Below are positions 34,724 through 45,461 of a DNA stretch of 64,000 nt, piece by piece. The stretch spans positions 5,135,898 through 5,199,897 of the forward strand of contig OX123199.2 in the NCBI GenBank assembly GCA_944739405.2, written 5' to 3'. How positions within the stretch are numbered: the stretch's first letter is position 1; each line of letters begins with the position of its first letter. Position numbers and translations under genes: made by a program. The notes beneath the pieces were generated by a model. The model was not told the DNA's origin and did not search any database. It saw only the letters and a list, made by a program, of their open reading frames with translations. This DNA comes from Euclidia mi. Its lineage: Eukaryota; Arthropoda; Insecta; Lepidoptera; Erebidae.

Positions 34724-35489
34724 TATGTATGGTATCTTTCTATTATTAAAAAAATAATAGAGTATAATATTCGGCACTTTCATAAACAAAAAGTCTCTGT
34801 GCTTAATTTAAACGGTCAATCTCATTTATTTCAAATTATTATGTTTATGTAATAGTTCTATAATCATTTAATTTTATTATAAATGATAAAAACAATGACT
34901 ATAGATCCTTTTTTCAATAAATTGTCGATTAGTCCATATTATTTTGTATCTCGGTCGGTTTGTATATGTAAACATAGATGGCGTTTTCTGAATGGCGGTG
35001 TTAAGATTCTCCGTGGATTGATGAGGTTCTCGGTTAATTTTCTTTCGTTTTCGTCGGATTGGTGTCTTAGTCGTTTCTTTTGAGTAATGAATGTGGATGT
35101 GTTTCTTTGATTTCTTTCGTTCGTTCGTGTTCTGTACTTATACAGGAGTCTCATTATTTCCAAATTCCCACACCTCACGTACGTGGGAATCCATGGGTGG
35201 GACACTGAGGCCTGAATTCAGATACCTCTTGAGTAACTCAATGGGGCTATCTTACTTTAGGCAGGGCTGGATATTCGTAGCCCTGTGTGTATTTTCTAAA
35301 TAAATCGCAGGGACAGGCTTGAAACAGCTGGAATCGACCCCTGAACATGTTGTTTTTCATATGGTCAGTTATATGTGGCATGTTCACGAGTAAGCGGTAA
35401 AAATAATTTAAGTACATGTTCTTTATGAAGGTGGTAAGACAGTTAGATAATGTTGTATATAAAGAAAGTCTCTAATGATATCCCTTCTA

Positions 35490-36119
35490 TCCCTACTAAT
35501 ACTATAAATTCAAAAGTGTGTATGTATGTATGTTCCGTTTTCACGCTATAACGGCTGAACCGATTTTGTTGAAATTTAATATAGATATATATAGGACCAT
35601 GGAGACGGACATAGGCTACTATGAGTTGCAAAAATAATCTGGCAGGTATTGTGAGAGGGTAGAAGTTTGTACGGCACAAATTTACCTCTGGGAAGTAACA
35701 ATGCAAGCGCTAATAATTGAGTGCTGCGCATGTGCTATCGCATATCTGTCAGTACCTACTGTCACATCATACATAATATGTCAAATTGTGCACGGTAATT
35801 AAATTGTTCGTTTAAATAAACTAATAAATTATATATTGCGCTTAAACGGATGAAACGATTGGCCCTACTAATATTATAAATGCGTAAATGTTTATACATA
35901 TATATGGACATGTATTAGGACATGGCTTTGACATTTGAAGGTGATGTTATTATGTACCTTTCGGTAGATAATGTCATGTATACTGACTGAGTTACTTTGT
36001 ACCCTATAGAGTATCTGAAATCTTTTGAATAATCAGGAGTGCCTTCACACAACTTGAGACTGAAAGTAGATTTGTGTTACTCCGAATTTAGCGCGCGCGA
36101 AGCGGCGGGCAAAAGCTAG
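35490..36119 (+). mobile_element. Helitron C (630 bp, non-autonomous)
   Basis: Starts TCCCTACTAATACTATAAAT after an A and ends GGCGGGCAAAAGCTAG before a T. Contains another partial start CCCTACTAATATTATAAATG at 35864. No coding. Confidence 0.82.
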
Positions 36120-36500
36120 TTAATAATAAAACACCACTTTTTCACATTAAAATATTAAAACTTGCAACGTACAAAACAAACAACGTGCGTCGTAATAACC
36201 CTAAGATTGTCAACTGCCTGTGCCTACGTAAACCGGTTCTTTCCACTCTCGCCGCGTACACGACAAGCGGCCAGTGGTCACGCACACATAAGCCGCGTGC
36301 TTGTAGTAGTGCAACCGATTCGCGCTGTTGTATGAAGCTGTGTCTCTGTTCCGTTTATCTACTCATGTGGCACCGCTGCCGAGGCCCGCGAATGACGCGC
36401 GCGGCCGACGACTGTCGTGAGCCGCGCGCGGCAGTGTCTTGAAATTAGTAGATGTTGTTCGTCAGTTCCCTCTAGACGTGTGTCTAGCGAAGTCAAAATC

Positions 36501-36626
36501 ATGGTCAAAATGCTAATTGACATTCTTGAAGAAGAAGAGGAGAATGACGAGCTGCTGTTGCTATATTATGAAACTAGAATACCAATCGACCCTATCTTTA
36601 AAAGCAGAAATGAAAATAGATACTAG
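36501..36626 (+). pseudogene. Harbinger-like transposase N-terminal fragment
   Basis: About 42 residues, MVKMLIDILEEEEENDELLL and then a short tail with PIDPIF, before TAG. The acidic and leucine-rich leader resembles Harbinger-type transposases. No DDE core follows. Confidence 0.4.
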
Positions 36627-37286
36627 CAAATATTGATTCAAAAGCAATTATATTGTACCTAATAAAAAAAATGTTGGAAGTTTGGAACGATATACAAAAT
36701 TGAATTGTTTTTATACAGAGTGTCACAAGACCCATCATCAAGCCGAAGTCTACTCATTGTGGACATCATGCCAAGTCATACTAACCAAAAATAATACCTG
36801 GGAAACGTTTATTTTTTTTAAAGTTTTCTCATTTTTTAAACCGCAATTAAAAGCGCGCGCGTGCAATGCTCGAAAAACTTACTTATCAATGGGCTTACAG
36901 GGCATCTAAAGAACATATTGGCGGAGTAAATGCATCGATTTTGTACCGAATTAGAAAAATTCCATACTAACTTTGAGCTTCAATATCTTCTGAACCAGTA
37001 ATTTCCTTGGTATGGTGCCGAAGTAGAAAATGTTCGTAGTGATTGGTACAACATGGGATTTCAGTTTTCGTTAAGGGTCTTTTTACACCCTAAAAAATTC
37101 GGAAGTTTGGCCGACTATACGTCGGCAAAACTTCCGAATTTTTTTTTCATTACTACTAATTTCAAGACACTGCCGCGCGCGGCTCACGACAGTCATCGGC
37201 CGCGCGCGTCAGTCGCGGCCTCGGCAGCGGTGCCATACATTTTCATACTTTGACTATTGTCGCGAGCGATCGACGACAGTCGTAGG

Positions 37287-39631
37287 CAGGGCCGGATTTA
37301 GAGGCCTGGAGGCCCCGGGGCAACGAAGGTGTGGAGGCCCAAAATTATTTTCCAAATAAAAGGAACTATTTCTCTGAGAACTATTTCAAAAATTCACTTT
37401 TAATTTCGTGAAATTTATTTTAATTGATAAATGTACTTTTTTTTAAATTTATAATACGTATTATTAAAAACTAAATTATGGCGGCCCAACGAATTTTTTT
37501 TGACGAAAAGTTGCGAACCTGCTGAACAAATACGGACTGAGGACGGAACACTGGTGGATCTCGACGATGACAGGGAAAGGTTTTTGTTTGCGTCAACAGC
37601 GGCCCGAACTACGGAATCGGCAATTGATAAAATGTCTCGTATGTGGTCAATATACGCTTTTGGTGATCCTTTGGAACTTAAAGCTCATCAGATATTCAGT
37701 TCGTGGTACACTGTCGAAAGATGCAAAAGCAGGTTCTCGGATTGGTCTTTTCATGGCCTTTTTGTACAAGTCTCTCAGGGATACAATTTAAACCAACTCA
37801 TTGCCATGGCTAGGTAACTGGATTTGTAATCTTTTAGGATTGTTTTTGCAGCAGCATATTAATTTACAGCGTCCATCGCCTCTAATTGATTTAGAAATAG
37901 CCGAATCGCAATCTTTCAGTGAGAGAAACGCGAAGTTGATCGATAATTTGGACAAAATCTGACACTTTAACCTGGTGACAGCTTCACGTCTTGCGCCTTC
38001 ATGTCATAGAAGGGATTTAACTTAACAATTCTTAATCTGGTGCGTCATTGAATTTGTTCGTCAGTGTTGGGTATTTGTTTAGCATTCATATTTAAGAAAT
38101 GATCCTTTTTGGATTCTATTAATTATTTCAATGACTCCAATGCACGCACAGCAGGTTTCAGAAGTATTTTCGGATGTTACATGTTTGTTGGCTAAATTGC
38201 TCTAAGATGTCGTTCCAAAAGATGAAAAAAAAGCGTTGCGTGACCACTCATAAAGTATTTATATTATTTCTCAAGATATACTTTGCTCCTTACGAGCAGA
38301 AATGCTGGAAAGACAACTCAAACGACACGATGTTCGACTTAAATGACATTGACCTTGGTGGCTGCAGCTTTACATAACCAGCAAGTATCGCTACATGAGT
38401 AGCGATACTTGCTGGTGCGAAGCTTGATGGTCCACTTTTTCTTCGAAAATATTTCAGACCAGATTCTGTATCATTGTGTATTTCTGTAAGAAACGAATAT
38501 CAATTCTGATTCAAAGAGAAAAATTGTGCTGCAGACACTCAAGGATTAGCAGATTTTCAAGTTGATTAAGTAACCCCAACATCTGAATGTGCATCCCTTT
38601 GTATATGCATTCGTAATTGCGGCATTATCGTCCGATTGACCGCGACAATCAAGGATGGTTACCTTTAGTTGCAATAGGTAACCTACCTTTAAGGTAACCA
38701 TCCTGGATTACAATTTTTTAATTGTAATAATGCTTTTACTGTAGCTCCCCCAGTATGATCGCAACTTTGCTACGATTTCATTGAGCGATCCATGTGTGAT
38801 CTCTTGGTCACCCATAGAACTTACTATATAGTTCTTCGTAAAGTATGGAAAAGAGAAATCGACGTGAAGGCTTCTTTTCTTTGCAAGCCGGTTTATATGA
38901 GTTGCCAAGATAGCACCGTAGTCAACTAGAAAGTTCAAAATACCCAAAAAAATTATAAATACCCGTTTTACGGTGATCCAATGATTTCCTCGTCGCCTCA
39001 GAAAGATTATCTGCGTTCAGCAATTAATTGTATGGCACTGACGACAATTTTATGATTTTTTCGCCAATACCTATTTGTTGTGCTTCTTGTGTCGCCAGCA
39101 CTTGATCGATCTAACCCGTTACTTCTCCCTATTGCACTCAGTCTCCAAACCATCACTGAGTCTAAATAAGACTTCGATATCTCATGCTCGGCATAGGCGC
39201 CCCGTAGCATGCTTCTAGAAATTGAAGCCTTCTCTACTGAGCTTCGTTTTTTGAATGGACATTAATGTATGCGTGCACCCATAGTTGGAGAAAAACAAGG
39301 CCAGATCGATTGATACTCTCTTAATTTGATTCCGACATATAAACATATTCTTTAACCATTACCGAACTAAATTCGCATAATCTTGGGAATGACTTTGGAA
39401 GACTGAATTCTAAACTAAGATTTATCACAATTTTGCAGTTTTGCGGTACAATTAAGTTATTTTATAATTCAAGAACAATATTGTCACGTGCAAGTAGTTT
39501 TAATAAACACGCGTTAATTACGTTTGAAAAAAAAAATCAGTGAACATATTTTTATCTCTTGTGTGGGGGCCCCTCTCTTGTGGAGGCCCCGGGGCCATTG
39601 CCCCGCCTGCCCTCCCTTAAATCCGGCCCTG
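37287..39631. mobile_element. hAT superfamily element, 2345 bp
   Basis: Inverted ends CAGGGCCGGATTTA and TAAATCCGGCCCTG, with a perfect 8-base duplication GTCGTAGG (37279-37286 and 39632-39639). The copy at 18800-18950 shows the empty site. Short frames inside (37500-37817 plus; 38708-38947 and 39007-39210 minus) are not recognisable as a hAT transposase, so it is probably dead or non-autonomous. Confidence 0.88.
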
Positions 39632-39690
39632 GTCGTAGGCCGCGCGCGGCTGCGATCGATCGCGATGCACGGAATTCTACCTTAAGTGTC

Positions 39691-40539
39691 CATAAATCTC
39701 GTTAAGGCTAATCTTATAATGATGATTAGATTTCTGGGATATGGCAGTGAGATGGCAGTCTCGAAGTGGAATAACTGATATTGAGTTGGTGGCTTACTAA
39801 AAGGTTTTTACTACTACGTTACTTACCACCAGATATACCTAGTAACATATAACAGACAAAAATAGTAAATGGACCCCAAAATGAAACCCGCATTTAATGT
39901 AAAATCATAACCATAGTTTTAACATTTCGCTATCCTATTTAAGCAAAATGACTCCAAATAAATCATTGTTAACCCAAAAGTAGTAAATGATCACAAAAAT
40001 TAACCCAGCATTTTAAAGTAAAATTATAACCTAAGCTTCTTTGTTAGTTGTATGAAATACCAACATATAAATTGGATTTGGTTACACAACCTACTTTAAT
40101 AAACTAAGTTGACGGAGCCCTGCTTCGCTCTTAATTCAGGGCTCCTATTTTTGAATTAAGGGTCACAAGAGAACCTAACATAACCTATTTATTTGGTGAT
40201 CATTTACTACATTTGGTGTACGAATACAATTTGAAGTGCAGTCGTGACTAAAACAGCTAGTACTATTGTAATTTTAGACTTTATTTTTCTGGTGTTAAGT
40301 AGGTACTTATATATTTTTGGTTAAATAACTGAGGGTATTAAAGCATTTTTGGTTATATTAAACCCCTTTCTGAAAGTAGACCCTGGCTGCCGGAGTACAA
40401 GCTTGACTTGCACACTGCACTTACATAGCGACAATAAATTCGTCGATTACCTAGATCGGCATCGAAGTTCAGTATTTCTATTTCAATATATCGGTTTCCT
40501 CCAGTGGCGTTGTTGTTTCTTTGTCTGCATCCTTTGCAC
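39691..40539. other. Unassigned, AT-rich
   Basis: No coding. A hairpin GGAGCCCTG / CAGGGCTCC lies near 40114-40143. Confidence 0.4.
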
Positions 40540-40551
40540 TATTCTCAAAGT

Positions 40552-40809
40552 TTTTTTTAAAGACTCACGCCTGTGTCCCCGAAGGGGTAGGCAGAGGTGT
40601 AATATAACACCCAAATTTCGCCATGAATTCTTGGGTCCCACATAATAGGGGGCGAGTCTATTGCCGTCATCGGGCACATCACCAGACTCCGTGCTGCTAC
40701 TAAGATGTCGGAAAAAACTCAGTAACACTTTTGCCCGACCCGGGAATCGAACCCGAGACTGCCGATCAGCAGTCGCACACGCTATCCACTGGACCACGGA
40801 GGCAGAGGT
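40552..40809 (-). mobile_element. tRNA-derived SINE
   Basis: The minus-strand head reads GTGGTCCAGTGGATAGCGTG (A-box) and CGGGTTCGATTCCCGGG (B-box), and the tail CTCTGCCTACCCCTTCGGGG, then ACACAGGCGTGAGTC. Perfect 12-base duplication TATTCTCAAAGT (40540-40551 and 40810-40821). Confidence 0.9.
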
Positions 40810-40911
40810 TATTCTCAAAGTGTATGTTTATTATAAGGGAAATAAAAGAAATACAAGGCAATTTTAATTCGCTTTATTTATTTACTTACGTAGATCGTTA
40901 CAGTAAGAGTT

Positions 40912-41229
40912 CTACGAGAAGGTCTGACCGTGATCAGGGTTAACATTAGTTACATGTTTACTCCACGATTCTTCACTAAAAAGCTCGAGAATGGATGCCT
41001 TTTCGAGCACACTTAGGAATGTTACAAGTTCTTTCATAGATTCGTATTTTATTTCAAAACTATACCAATAAAATGCAGTCTCATATTCGTTCACACTATT
41101 TCTCGACATAGTTCCTCGAGTTCTTGGTCTACGTCTAATGCTAAACCTAAAAGCAATGCTTTGTCTTCTCATACATTGACTGTTCACTCTGTTCAGAGTA
41201 GATGAGATCGTATTTACCATAGAACGCAA
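40912..41229 (-). CDS. Unrecognised 105-codon ORF
   Basis: Begins with an arginine-rich half (FRFSIRRRPRTRG) and ends with an acidic/hydrophobic half (KELVTFLSVLEKASILELF, SEESW). An AATAAATAAA stretch lies about 30 bases past the stop, as for a real 3' end, and the sequence is not repeated elsewhere in the window. No family recognised and no splice partners found. It could be a terminal exon or chance. Confidence 0.3.
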   Translation of the reverse strand: MRSMVNTISSTLNRVNSQCMRRQSIAFRFSIRRRPRTRGTMSRNSVNEYETAFYWYSFEIKYESMKELVTFLSVLEKASILELFSEESWSKHVTNVNPDHGQTFS

Positions 41230-41416
41230 TGTATGTTATCTTTAAAAGCAGTACTTCAAATTAGCATAAAATAAAATTATCCTAACCATTTCCACTTATA
41301 CTTTATTAGTTTTAGACAGTCTTTGATATCATTAGTAGACATAAATGGAGTTTGTATAGACATGGATTGAAAGGAGGGGACGCAACAGTACCAGCTTGTT
41401 CAACAAAGTGAGCTCG

Positions 41417-41425
41417 GTATAAAAA
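41417..41425 (+). promoter_or_regulatory. Candidate TATA-box promoter
   Basis: GGTATAAAAAGC with a GC-richer flank, and a possible start at TTCAGCATTTTCAGAG about 30 bases on. The spacing and surrounding sequence look like an insect TATA promoter. No convincing ORF follows on the plus strand before 42450 (only MSTLAPTFQ), so the target is unknown. Confidence 0.35.
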
Positions 41426-41429
41426 GCGC

Positions 41430-42600
41430 AGGTCTGTTCAGCATTTTCAGAGCAACGGAGCGATGTCTACACTAGCTCCAACGTTTCAATAGTGCGCATC
41501 AAGAGATATCATAATTAATGACCAATCAAGCAACGGTGAGACAGGCACCAAGTCATATTCTCTGTTTTAAAATTAAAAATAGTAAAATAACATTATTACA
41601 CATTTCATTCATATAAAACTATAACTAGATTTATGACAAAGATAAAAAAACAATATACATGCCTAATACTTACTTAGTAATTCAATAATATAAAAATTAC
41701 ACATCTAACAGAACCTTGAAGGTGCAAATGCTGAGTAAATGCGATCGCAATACAAACTAGTTAATAATTGTTTACGTAGGGAGTTCCTGGCCTCACTAAC
41801 CCATCTTTGGGTGTATCTCGAATGCACATTGTAACTATTTGACTACGTTTGATAGTATGTAAATGTGTAGTAACAAAGTGAGTAAGATCTATTTTGATGC
41901 AAGTGTATCAGTACTTAGAGAACTGTATTATAGAAACTCAGTTACCTTGGTAAGCTCTGGTCAGTTCGAATTTTCTATAAGCGAAGCTACAATGTATATT
42001 TTTCCACGCATGTATGTGTCAGAGTAAGACATATTTTATTTTTTTGAAAATTTTCGCGCCTAATAAGACACACCCCATTTCACGTTATGAAGTCACCAGA
42101 CCTGAGCTAAATTTTTTAGCACAATAAACATCACCCCGTCTCTGTTAAACTTATCTACTTACTACGTCTTACGTCGAACTTATCCCGACATAACAGACAT
42201 ACGAAGATAAAAGACAAGTAACCTAAAGAAAATTATATTAATTTTATTACAATATAAAACATAATAAAACAAATCAAAACAAAACGATAAAACTAATTCT
42301 ATCTGATCTAACAAACCAAACAAAGAGATATCTCACCTCAATTATATTAAAATTGTATATAAGAAGGCAATATAGGAAAAGTTTATACAAAAAGCAACGA
42401 ATAATATACTAAGACGATATGAGAGCTCTACATAGTCTTAATTAAGTTATACCTAGCTATCACACGCATGTTCATAACAGCGACGATATTATTCTGCTTG
42501 TTGCCGTATGAGGCAAAGTTACACGAATCCTCAGTGACATGTTGGATGAGAACATCTGATAACTGAGAGAAAAGGTACGAGTTTGTAGCTGCAGACCGCA
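41430..42600. other. Unassigned, AT-rich
   Basis: No motif or repeat match seen. Contains the region after the TATA candidate. Confidence 0.35.
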
Positions 42601-42640
42601 ACAACACGCGACGTGTTCCTGTATTCGTGATTTCGAAATT

Positions 42641-42691
42641 CGAATTTCGAACTCAACCGGCTCAGCCTGAGCCGGTTGAGTTCGAAATTCG
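42641..42691. repeat. Perfect 25-bp inverted repeat (1-base spacer)
   Basis: Arm CGAATTTCGAACTCAACC..CTCAG (42641-42665) and its exact complement (42667-42691). The left arm is itself preceded by a partial TTCGAAATTCG repeat. Confidence 0.85.
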
Positions 42692-42977
42692 AACTCAACC
42701 GCAGACGGCAGCAGCACACGGTAGCGCCGTATTCCTATTGGTTCCGACTGTTCTGTGAGACAAGATGTCTGAAGTCTTTAACAACGTTATTGGCGATACC
42801 AATGTACGGTCGGGTAATACTAATATGCGGTCGGGCGCACCATCGCTACGTCGTCGTAGACGATGTGTTGCTACGGAAGGCATGTCATAGAGACCAGTGA
42901 TATCGTGGCGACACGATAGTAGACAGACAGTAGACATGCAGTTGCGGTCTGTAGTCGGCTACGAACTTGTATTTTAA

Positions 42978-43162
42978 GCCCAGGCGCGCACTGGCGGCCA
43001 AATCGCAGCGGCCAGTTCGCGGCGGCCAGCGAAATAGTATTGTGTGGCAATACGCATCATCAGTGCGCGCATATGGCCGCAAACGGCCAGCAGCCGCTGC
43101 GTATATTTCGCTGGCCGCCGAGACCTGACCGCTGCGACCTGGCCGCCAGTGCGCGCCTGGGC
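42978..43162. mobile_element. PIF/Harbinger-type MITE, 185 bp
   Basis: Inverted ends GCCCAGGCGCGCACTGGCGG and its complement (18+ bases perfect), with TAA on both sides (42975-42977 and 43163-43165). The interior is also inverted (GGCGGCCAGCGAAAT / ATTTCGCTGGCCGCC), so it is a near-complete hairpin. Confidence 0.8.
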
Positions 43163-43239
43163 TAACGGTGTCAGTCTGAGCACACTTCCCACAATAGTGA
43201 CAGAGTGGCTGTCACTTATTATTGCACTTCTGCCTGACT

Positions 43240-45254
43240 GATATTACTGCTCTTTTTTCAATTTAAAGATAGGCTTTTTAATTTTGAAATTATACTAAGA
43301 TTTTGTCTATTAGTTTCTTGTTTATCGTTGAATCTTCTTACCTAACTTATACAATTGTTCTTACTGGACAAATTTTACTTGTCTCGCGTCCGCTAATGAT
43401 AATTTTGGACACTAAGCAATCCTTGAAGGTTAAGCCATTTTATGTCTTAACCACATTTAAGCCAAATACATGCCTAATGATAAATTATAATAAACGTATA
43501 AAATTATTTAAAGTGGCTACCCCACACAAAAATCAAACTATTAACCACGCGATCTACTGCAAATAGAATAACATTAACCGGGTTTTCAATCCAGTAAAGG
43601 GTATTAAATTTTTAGGGTCATGTTTCATAGTTTTAGATCAGAAATCGATCCAAATCCATTTCCATTAATTCACCCAAGGATTCACCTAACATGGTTGACG
43701 CCTTTAAAAGACTTTCTGATGTTTTAGGGATTCATTAGAGGCTATTTTATCTTACTGGCAAATCTGATATTCAACTATCATACATAAGTATCTGTTTCAA
43801 ATAAATAAGCTATTTACGGTCAGCAATGTTTTATACGAGCAATAGAACATGTAGACTAAATGCATTAGACGATGATTTTTACACTAAAGATTATGATAGG
43901 ATTTCGATTATATTTAGAATTGTTTCTTATACTAAGAATAGAGAGAAACGAGATTAAACTAAAGGAAGGAATCTACAAAAGATTTAAATCACTCACGACT
44001 TCGACTTTATACCTACTAATGAACATTTAGGGTGGTAATAACTGTACAACCACCTTCTGAAGGTGGTCAACATGTTAAAAATATATCTTTAGAAATAACA
44101 TCAATTTATATAACGTAAAACGGGTCATCGCCTTGTAATTTGCCTTTGATTGATTTGATCAACCCGACAGTTCGCCTGATAAAAGCAAATAAATATATTA
44201 AAAAGCTTTTCACCCGTTTTCTATGATATATACGTATATACGTGTAACGCAAAAGTCTAAAAGTTAGGATATCAAAGTTAGATTAGATATTAAACCCAAA
44301 TATAATAGCTACATAACTTAAAAATACTTAAAATTACAAAATTCGATAGTCGAGGCGTTTATTTCTTTAGATATAGGCTTATGTATCAAATACAGTTCTG
44401 CTGTCCATACGTCGTTATATTATTAAGATGCATAATATGTATACCTACTATATTTTAGACTGTGTGACGCGGATAGATCCTATACGTTTCAAATTTGATA
44501 AGATTAGCGAGTAAGTAAGTATCAAACTGTAATAAGTTTACTATTGTTCGATGCGGCATATTAAGTTTTGACATTTAAAAGGATGGTATTAGCCCTCACT
44601 GCTATTAAAAATAATCATAATTTTGAAAACATTGGCTACAAGTTTGGATTTACGTTTATATTTTGTTAGCGTCTTTATTACCGTATATATTTTGATTGAA
44701 AATGAAATAAAATGTGCAAATTGGATTAGATTTTTTAAAGACACGATAACAAATGATTTATATTTGTTAACAAACTAACATTTTCTGTTAACTCTTCCTT
44801 AATGTTGCCACAAGATCTATGTTTAGGCAATTTAAAGGTTGTAATATTGCAATTTTTTTTACCAGCAGTTTGGGAGAAGCATACCTAAGTATAATTAAGT
44901 TGTGGACTCGCTTGGTTGATTACAAAGCGAATGTGATACTATTGACGTGTCCGTGTAGAGGCGTATCTGAGGTTGTTTCGTGGCTACGTGTGTGTGCGTG
45001 TGTGTGTGTTCCAACGTATGTAGTACTAACTAGTTTGTATACAGTGCGGAAAGATTAAATAAGTACTCTTCTTAAATTATATTTAGTCAAAGCCCGAAAT
45101 CACTGAGACAAAAAAATAACATCACCCTATTTCGGCACGATATTAAACCTATTGGAAAAAACTGTTCCTTATATTAAACTAAATATTAATGCCTGTAATG
45201 GCTATAGGCTACGCGGCGATTGCTAGTTGCTACGGGTGCAGTAGATTTGTATTA
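43240..45254. other. 3' flank/3' UTR side of E78, no other gene
   Basis: AT-rich; short ORFs only. Includes the candidate poly(A) signal and a (GT)n-type run near 44988-45010. The 3' UTR of E78 probably lies in its right part. Confidence 0.5.
44674..44679 (-). terminator. Candidate poly(A) signal downstream of E78
   Basis: AATAAA on the minus strand (TTTATT on plus), about 580 bases beyond the E78 stop. It is the nearest exact match downstream of the stop. Others follow further on, for example near 44357. Real use cannot be judged from sequence, and E78 3' UTRs can be long. Confidence 0.3.
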
Positions 45255-45461
45255 TCATTTTAGTTGACTTGGGCCGGGGATTGCGTGTGCTTCGTTGGTT
45301 GCGTTTTCATCTTCATCGGCTTTGGGTATGTCGAATATCTCAGAGAACAGAGCCGGTAGGAGAAGGCGAGGCCAGTGCTCGCGGCACCAGCCGAGGAGAA
45401 TGTTGTGTCGAGTGCCCAGCATACGCGCGTCATTCCGCGCCGCCATTAGAGCTTCGAATCT
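45255..45461 (-). CDS. E78: E78 terminal exon: helices 10-12 (AF-2) and stop
   Basis: 207 bases including the TGA stop at 45257-45255. It encodes RFEALMAARNDARMLGTRHN, then a tryptophan-rich helix and LLLPALFSEIFDIPKADED. LPALFSEIFDIP looks like the helix 11-12/AF-2 end of the ligand-binding domain, with a short acidic and polar tail after it. The start is chosen at an AG that follows an in-frame TAG; it is the only phase-0 acceptor I see that keeps the frame open. Its pyrimidine tract is poor, so a small unseen exon or another acceptor cannot be excluded. The coding identity is sure, the exact 5' edge less so. Confidence 0.82.
   Translation of the reverse strand, partial: RFEALMAARNDARMLGTRHNILLGWCREHWPRLLLPALFSEIFDIPKADEDENATNEAHAIPGPSQLK

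Larger units (their letters stand above)
33200..35489 (+). mobile_element. Helitron A2b, with MITE and SINE insertions
   Basis: Begins ACTATAATAAAACTGTAGAG (the first five bases are missing). Family-A sequence is broken by 33589-34227 (MITE pair) and 34475-34723 (SINE), then continues through the FRQGWI block to TCTCTAATGATATCCC, where Helitron C starts. Confidence 0.75.
36185..39690. mobile_element. Harbinger-like repeat with internal inverted arms, split by a hAT
   Basis: The arm GGCACCGCTGCCGAGG..AGTGTCTTGAAAT (36362-36452) is inverted at 37155-37245. Between them a short frame (36501-36626) encodes MVKMLIDILEEEEENDELLL and PIDPIF, like the acidic leader of Harbinger transposases. The right end is GCACGGAATTCTACCTTAA near 39687. 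The left end is not clear. Other copies: 1-330 and 18800-18950. Confidence 0.6.

Noticed and set aside
37500..37817. 105-codon ORF inside the hAT element as a transposase
   Set aside because: No hAT dimerisation or catalytic motif could be recognised, so no product is named.
43303..43566. 87-codon plus ORF in AT-rich DNA
   Set aside because: No motif, no splice sites, no poly(A) context; composition fits chance.
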